Source: Onchidella celtica (taxonomy: Eukaryota; Mollusca; Gastropoda; Systellommatophora; Onchidiidae). From it: a stretch of DNA of 64,000 nucleotides. How positions within the stretch are numbered: position 1 is the stretch's first letter; the number at the start of each line of letters is the position of its first letter. The notes under the pieces were generated by a model. The model made no database searches. It was not told where the DNA came from and saw nothing but the letters and a program-made list of their open reading frames with translations. Location of the stretch: NCBI GenBank assembly GCA_963931925.1, contig OZ007571.1, positions 12,689,407 through 12,753,406 on the forward strand, written 5' to 3'. Both the position numbers and the translations under genes were made by a program. Positions 48,556-59,880 of this stretch are shown here, one piece after another.

Positions 48556-49360
48556 AAACTTGTTATGTTGTAGTTAGCGCCGGGTCGACCAATGAGAGGA
48601 GAGACCCCATAGCAACCTACGGGGGTATAAAATCCAACACGCCCAATTTCTCAGCGGATTCATATTACTTGGCATTGGCAAGAATGGGGGATCACGGTGG
48701 CCTCCCACCCGAGTAGGAGAAGACAGTCAAAAGGAGCTCACACTGAAGAACTTGCAGTGACGGAGTCTCGACGCACTAGACTTGAGTGTGCATACAGCTA
48801 TAGTCAGAATTCTTGCTCGCCTGGATATGCGAGCAAGGTAATGGTGAGCTTGAACGTACAGTATGTATATGCCAGGAACTGTTGCAGCTTTCCGTCAACT
48901 ATCGTGACGGGAGACCAGAACATGGGAATACTAGGATAGCTTTTGTTAGTGGATTATTTATTTGTGCTCCTAAGCTGAGCTGCGTCTAATATTCATATGT
49001 GGAATTCTTAGAGTGGAATTGTCTAGCAATTAGTTAGCTTATTAGATCGAAATTGTTTAGTGAGCGCTTCTGTGCATTGTGACCCAGTCATTCATTTGAT
49101 GACTTATGTGCTGTTCCTAATTGTACGTTATCGAAACTGAATGATTTGAAATTGTCCATACCGGTTTTCCCCATTAGGAAACCGTCGTTTTTGCAGTCGC
49201 CATTGAAGAGCGAATACTAAGATATTTTCTATATCCTACTTATGCAGGTTGTTTGAATTTCTGTAGTTGCTGTCTTGAATGCAATACCTATATTTATTTT
49301 AATATGCGGTCGAATTTATAATATATTTACATGGCCCTTCAGGCCTGACCCAAAGTTATT
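48556..49360 (+). mobile_element. LTR-like sequence with promoter elements
   Basis: Starts TGTTATGTTGTAG; has GACCAATGAGAGG (CCAAT-type, 48,588), GGGGGTATAAAATCC (TATA, about 48,619) and a TGGCCCTTCAGGCCTGA motif (49,331) like the R/U5 border motif of copies A-C. No ORF of note. A solo LTR is the best reading. Confidence 0.5.
48616..48632 (+). promoter_or_regulatory. TATA box of LTR-like sequence
   Basis: GGGGTATAAAATCC with a CCAAT motif about 30 bp upstream. It belongs to the LTR-like repeat rather than to a neighbouring host gene. Confidence 0.5.
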
Positions 49361-51655
49361 CTCGTGTTGCTTTTTTTTATTTTGTATGATAGTCCAAGTG
49401 TGAGTCGGAGAGCTGTAGTCCTCCATACCCCGACTCAACTCGTTTATGACATCGAGGCTGGACATTTTATCAGTCCAGCTGCATGTAGTTGCTTATACAG
49501 CTTTAGTTATCAGATCAAAATAACAATGTTTCCACTCACCCTCCTCAAAATAGTATGGAAAGTCTTTGGAAAAAAGTCTACAAACAATTATTTTGTATAG
49601 CGAAGCCAATCTACCACGACCTTCTTACATCAGTATTCAGATTTCACTGGCCTAGTAATTTTATGCACCAAAGAGTGAATTTATTATTTGACAGGCAAAT
49701 CAAAGTGAAAACAAAAGATACCAGCATAGAAAAAATAAAACTCGAACATTCAAACAAAGAAGAGTTCTAATCTAAAACAACTACACAAAAACATAGAGCA
49801 GAGAATTATTTGGTAATGCCAGTTGACACTCTTGCAGCTGAGAAAATGAGGGTCATTCAGTTGGTCACCTTAAAAATGCAAAAGGTTTATAGTTTGTTCG
49901 CTAATGACTCTATACAGAATGGCACTAGGACAAACCACGAGATATACTTCACTGGTAAAGGTGGCTTTATTTTGATTGATGTAATGATGCATGAACAGGT
50001 AACCTTGGTGTGCAGTTTCTCAGGGTTGTCAGCACGTGTATAAAATCGTCGTATCTCCACAGAATTGTATCACCAACACTGCCTAGAATTGATTTTACAT
50101 TGTGAGCTTTTTTTTCGAGAATTGGAGTATAAAGATGTTGTGTGAAAAACAGGAAGAGAGGTCAAAGATAGTGGTTGTGGAAAGAAATAGCGAATGAAAT
50201 TTCATTTTGTTTTTATTTTGCCACATCCTAGTAAGGAGGGGGAGAAATGACAATATGGTATAGAGAGGGACAGTTGAGCGTATAGGCCACAATGCCCCCC
50301 CCCCCTCAATCCCGCCCCTCAGTCATTCTGGCATTAGGGACAATCTGGCATGTCACACCTGAAACAGATCTATCCCGTGGATTGAGACAGTAATTTTTTA
50401 TTTCTTTTGACAGAGAAAAATCCTTCCTAATGTTAAATTTCCTCTCACAACAAACTTTCCTTAAAAAATGGAAAACTCCTCATGTTTGGCAGCCCCGCTA
50501 CTGTCCTAACGGGATATCAGATGACTAAACTTTATTTCTGTGCTGGCTGGAAAGGAGAAAACAAGTTTTTCAGTGTAGACGGGATCAAAGTCCACAGTCA
50601 CATAACTCTTCCTTTTTGGCTGCATTCACATCAATACAATTATTATGTATAATATAATCATGATTTCTAATATATGTATGTGTAATATACCATATAACAT
50701 TAAATATATCATCAGCAAAGACTCACTCTCTCGAATCTTATTGCTGCTTTCTCATTGAATCTTCACTGAATTTCACATACAATACTTAATCTCACGAAAT
50801 ATCATAAAAACCACAGAAAAACTGTGGGGTCGCAGCAGGGCTGCATTGCAACATACAACCTTTTCTTTTTGCCCAATACTTAATCTCAGTATTTCATTAG
50901 TGCATATATTATTACACAATTATTCTTCAATTCATCTATCCTAAATAACACAATCGACAGAAACGTTTTTTTAATTACAGTTGGGACGTGTGTAGGGAGA
51001 GTCTTGGACACATAACATTTTTAGATTGACGTTAAATATTTGTAACTCTAGTGTCAGATGTTGAAATGGAATTATTTTCAACCGTGGAACGAATGTTTAG
51101 TCTTTCTAGAATTGTCACGGTCATCCACTTTTACTAGGCAATCAACAACATTAAGTCCTGATCACATGAAAATATCGGTACATAGTAAAAATTCACCCTA
51201 CCCGAAGTATCATATTATTACATGACAATGTATCAATAATAATTCATAAAATAATTTGAAAATCACTAGTTTGACCATTCAAATCTTAGCTTTGGAAACG
51301 TCACTGATTTCATGGTAGAATTTGACCTATTTATCTCATTGTCGACTCCTATTTTTCTCTTCATCAAGAAATAAGCAGGTTTAAGAAATATAAAATCAAT
51401 GAGCTCATTTCTCAATTTAGTGCACGTACATCGATGCAATACAATCATACATAGTGCTAAAGCAGAATTGTAAATTCAGAAACCAATTCACTTTCAGGGC
51501 TGGCTGAACACTGAATTGGCTACAAATGGGAACGGAAATATTTCATATGTTTCAAAAACGTTCTCCCTTGAAAATATTATCCGAAACATAATGAATAACA
51601 TCAACAGAACAGGCAAATGTATATTAAAAATTGTTTGTACTACTGGAAAGCCAAA
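49361..51655. other. Intergenic between convergent genes
   Basis: The patched gene (+) and phosphatase gene (-) converge here. A C10 run lies at about 50,295. No exon recognised; the 3' UTRs may extend into both edges. Confidence 0.5.
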
Positions 51656-51656
51656 A

Positions 51657-51680
51657 CATACACACACACACACACACACA
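51657..51680 (+). repeat. (AC)n microsatellite
   Basis: Twelve dinucleotides, just 3' of the phosphatase stop codon (probable 3' UTR on the minus strand). Confidence 0.9.
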
Positions 51681-51702
51681 ATTCAAAATACGACTGATGT
51701 CA

Positions 51703-51873
51703 TCAATTGTCATCAACAGTGTCATAAACATGAGCATTGTCACTTTTCGTTTTGGTATAATCAGAATAAGCTGATTCTTGTGTGGCTTCTGGCAAGACAT
51801 CTTCAAAATTCAAGTAGTGACTACCTCTGAGTTTGTACTTCTCCAGCACCTCATACAGCAATTTGTACTGCTC
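51703..51873 (-). CDS. RPTP last exon: closing helix and tyrosine-rich tail
   Basis: Acceptor ctctatccctcagag. Encodes EQYKLLYEVLEKYKLRG, the last D2 helix, then a tail with ESAYSDY and HVYDTVDDN before TGA. The tail tyrosines look like SH2-docking or ITIM-like sites (inference). An acceptor two bases upstream (cag|AG) would break the frame. Confidence 0.8.
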   Translation of the reverse strand, partial: EQYKLLYEVLEKYKLRGSHYLNFEDVLPEATQESAYSDYTKTKSDNAHVYDTVDDN

Positions 51874-54800
51874 CTCTGAGGGATAGAGGTTGGTAAACAA
51901 GAAAACAAATTATAAAATATTTTCACGCCATTGCTAAAAGAAATAAACTGGTATAGCTAATACGATATGATTATATGCTTTTCTCTCCCGTTAAGTGTGT
52001 TTTAGAATACTTCAGATTATTACTGATGTATCAGTTTTCTCACCGATGTTGTACTATCCTTAGCCACTGTCATTATTGATTTTCTCAGCATAAATCTTCT
52101 AGGCGGTGATTCCAGACATAATTAAGAAGAAATGTCCAAATAATTTAAACTATCTATTGTTTGCCTTTCACAGTTGTCTTTGACTTTTGAAATCAACCGT
52201 GTTTTTGTTTTTCACATCTTTTCAGTAAATCTAACATAGGAGATGAATTTGCACACTGAAAACATTGCAGTGAAAGGTTAATGCTTTATCTAAGAACTAA
52301 GAAATGCATGTCATTATCCTTTACTGAACATAACCGACATGATAAGTGGAAACATAACGCTTTTTCCAAGATTTTATTTGTAGAAGTGGCCAACAAACAA
52401 TATCAATGGTCACCAACGAAGTGGATCAGAGGTTCAAATGCATCCATTATATCAACAAAAGATCACAAAAGACATCCAGACTTATGTCTAAGGCGTGGCC
52501 CTGCCGTCATAGAATGTAAGGAAATCAATGGCTGAAAACTATTTTGACCTGAGGTCTCTCTGAAGAAATCTCTGAAGATTTCCGTTAGTCATGCTCTCCA
52601 AAGGCGTTCGGTTCGCTTTTTTAAAAAAATCTGATCAGGTAAAAGCTAGCTACGTATTTGTACATTAGTCAGATCATCTAGCACAAATCAGTTAAAGTAT
52701 CATGGAAAATATCTAACCAAAGCAGGTATGACTTGTGGGTGAAGGGACTTGATGGCTCCAACCACTAATGGTACAGCCGAGCAGTGGTCATTGTCCAGTC
52801 TGTCTAGCAGGAGAATCAGGACACAGACCAGACCGCTGTAGGAGGCACCATCCCTGAAATAGCACACAACGTATGCCCTACAATGAATGAAATATTAAGG
52901 GCCACGATGACTAGCTTGATGAATATCATGTCTGAGAAAGACAGTCACTTGGGACCCTGTTTGCGTTCATTCACATATTTTTGTCACAACATCTTTGAAA
53001 TTTGTAGCAATTATTATTAATACTAGCTGAGGTACACATATTTACCCAGGATAATTGTAAGCATCAACTTGAAAGTGCCCTGTCCTTTCATGGCAAGATA
53101 AAGATGCTGGTATTTCAACAAAATGAAAACAAACAAATAACAACAGCATTTGAATCCACTTCCCGCCATTAAGCACATTCTACAAATGTTTCCCTTGTAC
53201 GTTAATTTACTGAGTTTCCCCTCCCAGGATTTGAAATGACAGTTGCAACGAAACTGAAATATTATGGCCCTATAACCAACGCCCATAAGATTAACATGAC
53301 TGTCTTCAAACCAACTGACCAATCAGCATACCAAATCCACTCCATGCCACAATCACCCTCGCCACCTCTGCGAGTATTAAAAGAAAAATTTGTAGGGAGA
53401 GGGCAATGCATAACGTGAGCATACTTTCTGGACACCACAGACAAAGAGATAGGTGATTTACAGTTTTTCATATTCATTGGCGGATTCTACATTCTGCGAA
53501 CACGCAGTACTGAGCAGCATAACACATGTACTTGATACAGATTATCAATGATGCAATGATGATAATTTCATCATATTTTACTGCAATCATCCTCAACGGA
53601 AAATAAAATGAATAAATGGAATTTGGTACATGTCATAATTAGAAAAATAATCTGAAATGTGGCTGAACAAAAATTCAAATATCTGGAGCATTAACGAGAG
53701 CACAAAATCCAGTAATTAATTAAATTGAGCGATGTCGCTGAACATAATATTTGCAGCAAAATCACCTGCTCATGTACAACATCATCTCATCTTTAGATCT
53801 GAGTTCCCTGATATGTTCCACTATTTCAAGAAATGTCTTGACGTCATAGCTGGTACATTTGTGTTTCACGTGCATGACAGATGGATCCACAGTATCCTGT
53901 CAAGAGGAACAGAAAACTATTGAAACTGTTGTACAGTATTCCTTTCCAAATCTGTGTCTGAACCAGACATATTAGAGGTTACTATACTTCTACATGTTAT
54001 GCAGTCCGGACAGTCAGAAACATTGTGTTTATCGTTAGAAACTAAATGCAGTCACATGCACTTAATAGTGCTGGACACAGACTTGCTTTTGGGAGATCCG
54101 GATTTTTGGACCATCCACTTCAAAATATCTGGATATATCCGGATCATGATCCAAAGTTTAGACTAGTTGAAAAATCAGGCCTGAATCTTCGGACTTTGTC
54201 CCGCTGCTTTAAGAAACAAAAAATCAACTGAGGGTTACTCAGTGGTTCCACCTTTATAGGGAGCAATGTGAGCAGCAATGTTTTTTGAATAAATGATCCA
54301 TGATTTTTAACGGCTTTTACGGGTTTTGTACATGATATTTACGAAAGTCACAAATTAACTTAAGTCATCGTAGGCAAAGTCCTGTCATTTCAGTTAGAAA
54401 CTAAACACTGTTACACATAATTATGAAATTCCACAGCTTTCTCCACACATTCTTGTTTACGATGTTCAGTATAATGAAACACAAAATAGCAGCAACAGTA
54501 AAAGACAGTGCTCAATTTGCATGAATGCTAAAACACGTTTGGTATGCACTACTTGTGCAACTTACGTTGGAACCGCGGAGTTGACCTTTATTGGAAACAT
54601 ATAACTGTTGCTCCTCCCACAAATTAGTGGCAGTTGTTGGTCCTGTCTCAATGATGAATGGGCCACATGCAAGTAGTGTCACCTCGTTTGCAGGTAAGTA
54701 TTCTCCAACGGTCTGCTAAAAATGATACAGAGAACCACAGTAGGGTTTCAGCTATGAAATAAGCCATCAAAGTTATATACGGGTAGCTGCAATGAATTCC

Positions 54801-57800
54801 TCAAAACTTTGATTGATTTAATCTTCACTGTTGAAATTCAGTAATGTTTCGTAGTATATTAATACATTCAAATAAAATTTCCAAAAATAATACTAATATT
54901 TTCAGTTGAAGTATGTAAAGTTACAGCGTACGCACATTAAACACGCTTTCATTTCGGTATTGATGACAAGGTTTAAATGGCTGCAGTGAACTGTACATAT
55001 CCTTTTATTTATGTAGTTTGATGGGAGTAATAGGGACTGTTTTCTAACTTTCCTGCAACAGTTACCTCATCTTTATCCTTTGTGTCCTGTTCACACACCA
55101 CAATGAGAGAAAGCTTTTACTGTGTGATCAATTGCCAAAAGTCTACACGGGTTCCTGGTGCCGGTAGCTGAGCTAGAATCTGATAATCTCTCCTTGCGAA
55201 ACTCTGTTAACAAACGGTATGATAACAATAATGTAAAGGATTTTTTCAAAGTTTTACCTGTCACAGTCTCAAGTATACCATCTTCAGTTATACCTCAAAA
55301 GAAATCATCACATCGTCGTTTTTATTATCCGACAATCCTGACTTCCACCAGGAACATTAAAATTGTCAATATTAGAAAAAAAAGAGTAGAAATAAGCTGA
55401 AAAAATATATTGATTTCAACACAAGTAGAATGTGCACCAAGCTTCTTTATCCTATGATGTTTTATCACTCTTTCTGAAAATCCCCATAGCAAACTCGTGA
55501 CGTTTCACAAACGTCAACATTTTATTATATGATGAACATTACCGGCACCAGAACAGCACTTTTATAGGCCTCTGCCTTATTTCTTCCATCCATCAGATTT
55601 GTATTTGTATTTGTATTGTACTTGTATAACTCTTTAATCCCGTTTGGGAAATTAGCCTTTGTGCCATTGCAGCCCAGTTACAACTGGAGCAGGCACGTCG
55701 TCGCCACAGTGCAGCGCCTGTAGGCGGTTTTTTTGGGGGGGGGGGAGGGCGGAGATGAGGGAGGGAGGGGGGGTGGATGAATTGTATTTAATTTTGCCCG
55801 GGCAGCGGCCTGTTCGGCCTGCTCTTTTCGACTTCTAACTGCCAAGGTATCTTTAACGTGCGCAACGTGCACACGGGCCCTCCGAATTTTTTCGTCCTTA
55901 TCCGAGAAGACTAGGTACTCGATCCTATCCCCCAATAGGACCAGGGACACGAAAATATGAGAACAATCCCAAACTTCCAACATGCCTGCACCGGCCGTGT
56001 TTTGAACCCGGGACCCTTGGCATGAGAGGCGAGCACCTTGCCTCTAGACCACCTTGTCCCCATATAGCTTGTTGCTGTCTTCTGAAAAGATGAAGTCATA
56101 TTAACTTATTATTAAATAATTTATGTAATTAATTGTATTTTCTCACAACGCCGTAAGAATGAAGTAACAAAAAAATCTCAAGACCTGTTCTCCAGTACAA
56201 AAATATGATGATGCAGTCACAGATTCATGTACATAAATGTAAAAAATAAAGTATTCTAATTTGATTGTACAGTTTCATTTGCTCTATGTAGAGGAATCAT
56301 TTTATACAAACAAGCTGCTAGAGATAAAATGCTGCCATAATATTTGATCATTATAAAATGGCATTTAATGCAGAACTTTGATTATTATTTATTATCGAGG
56401 CTTACTTGGCAAATCGTTCTCCACCATGTTTTGTATGTGCCTCCAGTTGCCCTGCTATTCTCATAGAGAGGTTTTGAGCTGGCAGTTGTGTTTTGGCTCG
56501 TGGTAGAAATGAAGCCATCAGTGCTTGCAAATGCATATTGCCTGGTGTGAGAGGGAATTAGTAGGTTATCAATATGAGACAGATAATTATTGTTTTTTAC
56601 TTTTCCTGACAATCTAGCATTTGCTTTTATCATCAGAATTTGAACTCCGAAGACTGAAAAGGAAACTCAATGTAGACCACAACCAGTACTTAGAAATTTG
56701 GGGTTTTCAGTGTTATTAATTTTATCTTATTTCATCGAAGAAATTATTCAACAATATCTCCATAATGTTAAACTTTGACATAATCTCCATGTCAGTGCTG
56801 CCCTCTGATTACTATTTTTGATTTTTTCTAAATTGTCAAATTTCTACTTGAGTCTATAAAGCCACATCCTTTTCAGTTCATCACAGCCAATCTCCCTAAC
56901 AGATCTAGAAAAATCCTCCAATGATAATTTTCGTTTTTTAAATAATTTTTTGGTGGGTGCATGGTTGGCGCTTCTGGTAGGGTCCTCTCATGTCCTTTTG
57001 TTCTGTTATTGTCTGTTTATTCTCTTGCCATTTCCTAGTACAAATCTAACTGTTACTGCGTCGAGGTGCTCTCTCCAACAGTGGTTCCATTTATTTTTGT
57101 CCTCGTTTCGCGACCTCTTTCGGCTTATATGGTTTTCATCTGACGGCCACCCAAAAGCATTCATTTCGGTGCACTTTTCTCTAAAACTGAAAGGAACGGC
57201 GTACGTATCTCACTGCTTGGGAGATTGTATTTATGTGAGAGAGAGGGAGAGAGAGAGACAGAGAGAGAGAGACAGACAGACCGAGAGAGACAGCAAGAGA
57301 GGGAGAGAGAGACAGAGAGAGAGAGAGAGAATGACGAGGGACAGAGAGAAAAAAAGAAGATACACAGAGAGGGCAGAAGCAGTTTTATCCCAGGCAAACC
57401 GGAACCCTCACCTAATACAACATTATAATACTGTAGATAGCCATTAACCAGATTACAGTCATCACAAACTAACAGAAATAGTCTTGGAATACAGAAAACA
57501 TTAGCATGGCTGGCAGGGCACAGAGGTGAATGTAGCCTACTTTGTATTCAAGTTCAATATCAGCCTGTCCTGTTGATGACGCTGTTGGCACTTTTTCATC
57601 CAGGTATGTGATGTTGCTTCCTCTTACCGTTCCACCGCGACAAAGCATTGCTATAATTATGGGCAGCTCTGTGTAGATTCTGTATTGTATTGATTCTGTG
57701 TAAAACAATATTAATAAATCATTAGGGAGGAAAAGAAAATGATTCAAGACTGCTGTGGAAATGGATTATGAGCAAAACGATGGAAGATGCAAAGGACAGT

Positions 57801-58332
57801 GACCTGTGAGACACACTGACCAGAAAAAAACTTTCGACACTTGAGAGAAACAAACATCCAGCAATTACATAATTATTGACAACTCATGAGCAGAAGTACA
57901 TACGTAAAAAAATAACTGTTCCCACAATACTAATTGTGAAGGGTATGCACATTTAATATGTTGAAAATAATATCCCCGTAATCTGTCACCGTTCTTTCTT
58001 TGCGAAGAGTGTAGCCACTCTGATATTAATAATAACTGTTCCCACAATACTAATTGTGAAGGGTATGCACATTTAATATGTTGAAAATAATATCCCCGTA
58101 ATCTGTCACCGTTCTTTCTTTGCGAAGAGTGTAGCCACTCTGATATACTGTATATTGTTTAACTTGAACCGAAGAGTAAAACCAATTACTACCTACCAGA
58201 CTCTGTATCGTACAAGGCCGCTCATATCTCAGCCTCGCCAGGGTAGAGTATAAATCCATTGTGCCTTTATGTTCTGCCTGTCCCAGCACATGACATAAGG
58301 CAATGAAAGTCTCGGTGCGTTCTAGTCCAGCA
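51703..58332 (-). CDS. Receptor-type tyrosine-protein phosphatase, 3' portion (tandem PTP domains, both degenerate)
   Basis: Seven minus-strand exons encode the end of a first PTP domain (D1), a linker, most of a second (D2) and a C-terminal tail. D1 retains the active-site Arg in AGLERTETFIAL, but the usual GRTG is changed to ERTE. D2 reads SRDGASYSG where a catalytic loop would read CxxGxxR, so both Cys and Arg are absent. Receptor PTPs normally dephosphorylate phosphotyrosine with D1 while D2 is regulatory; here D1 activity is doubtful and D2 is predicted dead. The tail ends with AYSDY and VYDTV tyrosines. The 5' exons (ectodomain, TM, start of D1) were not found upstream to 64,000. Exons 2 and 3 do not match in phase, so at least one exon between them (56,542-57,540) is missing from this model. 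Confidence 0.8.
52718..52853 (-). CDS. RPTP exon: D2 pseudo-active-site loop
   Basis: Acceptor gatttcag-type (atttcag), donor TTG|gttaga, a weak but GT-type donor; 136 nt. Encodes DGASYSGLVCVLILLLDRLD, aligning with kDGasrsGlfca of inactive D2 domains. Ser replaces the catalytic Cys and Tyr the Arg. Confidence 0.8.
53766..53896 (-). CDS. RPTP exon: D2 segment before the P-loop
   Basis: Acceptor gttcctcttgacag, donor AGCAG|gtgatt; 131 nt. Encodes SYDVKTFLEIVEHIRELRS, the FL.lv..v helix that precedes the active-site loop, ending MLYMS(R). No WPD loop can be seen. Confidence 0.78.
54566..54715 (-). CDS. RPTP exon: D2 YxP strand region
   Basis: Acceptor gtatcatttttag, donor AAC|gtaagt; exactly 50 codons. 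Encodes QTVGEYLPANEVTLLACGPF and IIETGP, matching the QYWP...YGpFtVe strands of RPTP D2 domains, with Trp replaced by Leu. Confidence 0.78.
55597..56060 (-). mobile_element. tRNA-derived SINE, near full length
   Basis: On the minus strand the 5' end holds a tRNA-like head with A-box TGGTCTAGAGG and B-box GGTTCAAAAC, so it carries a pol III promoter. The 3' end reads TTTCCCAAACGGGATTAAAG and finishes in a (AATAC)n tail. A G/C homopolymer lies in the middle. Inserted in a phosphatase intron. Confidence 0.82.
56406..56541 (-). CDS. RPTP exon: D2 N-terminal half (provisional)
   Basis: Acceptor cctactaattccctctcacaccag (with a good branch-point-like CTACTAA), donor CAA|gtaagc; 136 nt. The frame that joins the next exon in phase 0 reads QYAFASTDGF...TYKTWWRTICQ. 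It needs two bases from an upstream exon not identified. A second open frame exists, so the frame choice rests on the downstream junction. Confidence 0.6.
57236..57334 (+). repeat. (GA)n/(GACA)n microsatellite
   Basis: GAGAGA with GACAGA units, in a phosphatase intron (56,542-57,540). Confidence 0.93.
57541..57695 (-). CDS. RPTP exon: end of D1 and inter-domain linker
   Basis: Acceptor attgttttacacag, donor AAA|gtaggc; 155 nt. Joining G+AA gives ESIQYRIYTELPIIIAMLC, the EQY..IY.. helix that closes D1, then a Ser/Thr-rich linker ending IELEYK. Confidence 0.75.
57911..58146. repeat. Perfect tandem duplication, 116 bp at 120-bp period
   Basis: 57,911-58,026 and 58,031-58,146 are identical, from AATAACTGTTCCCACAATAC to GCCACTCTGATAT. 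In the intron just 3' of the D1 active-site exon of the phosphatase gene. Confidence 0.95.
58193..58332 (-). CDS. RPTP exon: D1 active-site loop and Q-loop region
   Basis: Acceptor tttctacctatag, donor GGTAG|gtagta. Encodes AGLERTETFIALCHVLGQ, then MDLYSTLARLRYERPCTIQS, the helix and RP..QS motif at the end of PTP domains. The exon starts after the first two bases of the codon following the catalytic Cys, a common PTP intron position; the Cys exon was not found. Confidence 0.85.
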
Positions 58333-58512
58333 CTATAGGTAGAAAAGGCCAGGAAAATATATTAGAACACCATCAGATTAGTAAGAAAGCAAAACATTAA
58401 ATTGTGCAACATCGCTGTACACAGTAGCTCTTCTTCCTAAATTGGTTTCAGGGGCATCTGGTATAGGAATAAACTATTTGTACTCCAAACTTATCTCTTG
58501 AGGAGAGTTTAT

Positions 58513-58868
58513 CTAAGACATCAGTTCCACTTCCATCATTCTCTTGTCGTTTCCTTTTACTCTTTGTCTTCTTGTGGCAGTCCTGTAGTTCACATTTGGC
58601 AAGGTGGCTATTCCTTGTTGTTCATTAAAGTCTTCTCCAATTTTGCTTACAAAATCCTGAGGTGAATGGCACAAACTTGCGCAAGTACTCAGTAATAAAT
58701 CTGAACTTTGAATGACTTTGTTGCCATAGTGAAAATGACCTAACACACGGGTCCAAAAATGCAGCATTAACACAAGTTTCGGTTCTTCCATTGTTTTCGT
58801 GTAGCCTGATATCACCCTTCACATAATCATCACAGCACACATGACTAAGGGCATCAGACATGATGTAA
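58513..58868 (-). pseudogene. Unrecognised frameshifted coding remnant
   Basis: Two overlapping minus-strand frames (58,625-58,861 and 58,513-58,815) look like one broken protein, with DDYVKGDIRLHE, CVNAAFLDP and later DFVSKIGEDFNEQQG. It may be a transposon remnant, since a possible hAT end lies at 59,054. No family assigned. Confidence 0.3.
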
Positions 58869-58969
58869 TTTTCTAAAATACCTGCTATGGCTCTTGCAAA
58901 ATTTGTTCAGTAACTACACTGTAACCTCATAATATATGTAAGAAAAGGCTACAGCCACAAAATATTGTG

Positions 58970-59054
58970 TAGATTGGCATGAGGCGGCGAGCCCTCCCTA
59001 GATTTTGAGGTCCTGGGCTTCACCCAACCTAGCCTAGTGGTAAATCCGGCACTG
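58970..59054 (-). mobile_element. Possible hAT terminus
   Basis: Read on the minus strand it begins CAGTGCCGGATTTACCACTA, a form common at hAT ends. The other end was not found. Confidence 0.35.
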
Positions 59055-59166
59055 TTGATGTTGTTGTTGTTGTTTTGTATCGGACAGTACGATGTTCTGA
59101 ATTATTCGGTCCAAAGATATGAAATTAACTTACAAGCAACCCTCGCATCTTTCTTTTTCTTAAACA

Positions 59167-59267
59167 GAAATGTCAAAAAGCAACTGCTGAAGTCATTTGA
59201 AGCCATGTCTCTTGGCATGACGGTCACAACACAGATGCCTTGGTCGTTTTTTAGAATACTTTTAAGG
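59167..59267 (+). other. Exon-like open segment of unknown origin
   Basis: Acceptor ctttttcttaaacag and donor TTTAAG|gtaagg bound an open frame NVKKQLLKSFEAMSLGMTVT then TQMPWSFFRILL. No family recognised and no partner exon found, so only the splice signals support it. Confidence 0.3.
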
Positions 59268-59689
59268 TAAGGTCTAACCTCCCCGACAAAATAAGGGTAG
59301 CTTGTTTTGTTTGCTGAAAACCTTGAAGTATCGGGCCTTCAAAGTCTGAATTTTGATACGAAAACATTTTTGCACACGTCACAAGATTTGCAAAGCAATG
59401 AAACTTTTTCGGGCTTTCTGACAATGTTGTTTCAATAATAATTATGTCTTAGGCAAATGTGTTATGACAATCTCGTTATACAACCAGACCTCTTCCATTA
59501 TTGGGGCTGGAAAGTCGACCAAAGTTTTAATGTCCCTGCACCGCCTAGGTTAGGTAAATTGTCTAAAACCTTGAGCTAAAACAGGAAGAAAAAAAAGTAT
59601 GGGCATGAAAGGCAAGCATCTTTACCGGAGTTGACTGCAGTAATATTTCTGAAGGTTTTTGAAACGTTTGTAGATAATAGGGCCGAGAC

Positions 59690-59880
59690 GTCTAGGCCTA
59701 GCGAGGCGTACATTGCATGACTTGTGTGCATGTCAGTGTTGTAGGATATTCGGGTAAGTTGATTATATAGACAGAATGTACTAAGGAAGTCAACAAAGGC
59801 CAGTCGTCTCCCCACCTGGGAGAGTCTTCTAAAAATCAGCGCTTGTTCTTGTACAAAGTTCATCATAAATGTTTTGATAA
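59690..59880 (+). repeat. Duplicated 5'-flank block, copy 2
   Basis: Partner of 9,300-9,540, sharing GGTAAGTTGAT near its start and gcttgttcttgtacaaagtt near its end. A 131-codon minus-strand open frame over this block (59,576-59,971) is probably accidental. Confidence 0.6.

Noticed and set aside
55981..56060. tRNA gene
   Set aside because: A and B boxes are present but the sequence continues into a SINE body and tail, and no clover-leaf acceptor pairing was seen.
56990..57150. Candidate missing D2 exon on the minus strand (frame with RNEDKNKWNHCW)
   Set aside because: Vague resemblance to the N..KNRY motif, but no acceptor/donor pair of the needed phase.
56950..57447. 165-codon plus-strand ORF
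   Set aside because: Half is GA microsatellite translation; it lies within a phosphatase intron on the opposite strand.
58513..58861. Candidate upstream phosphatase exon
   Set aside because: No PTP D1 motif is recognisable and the frame is broken; it looks more like a transposon remnant.
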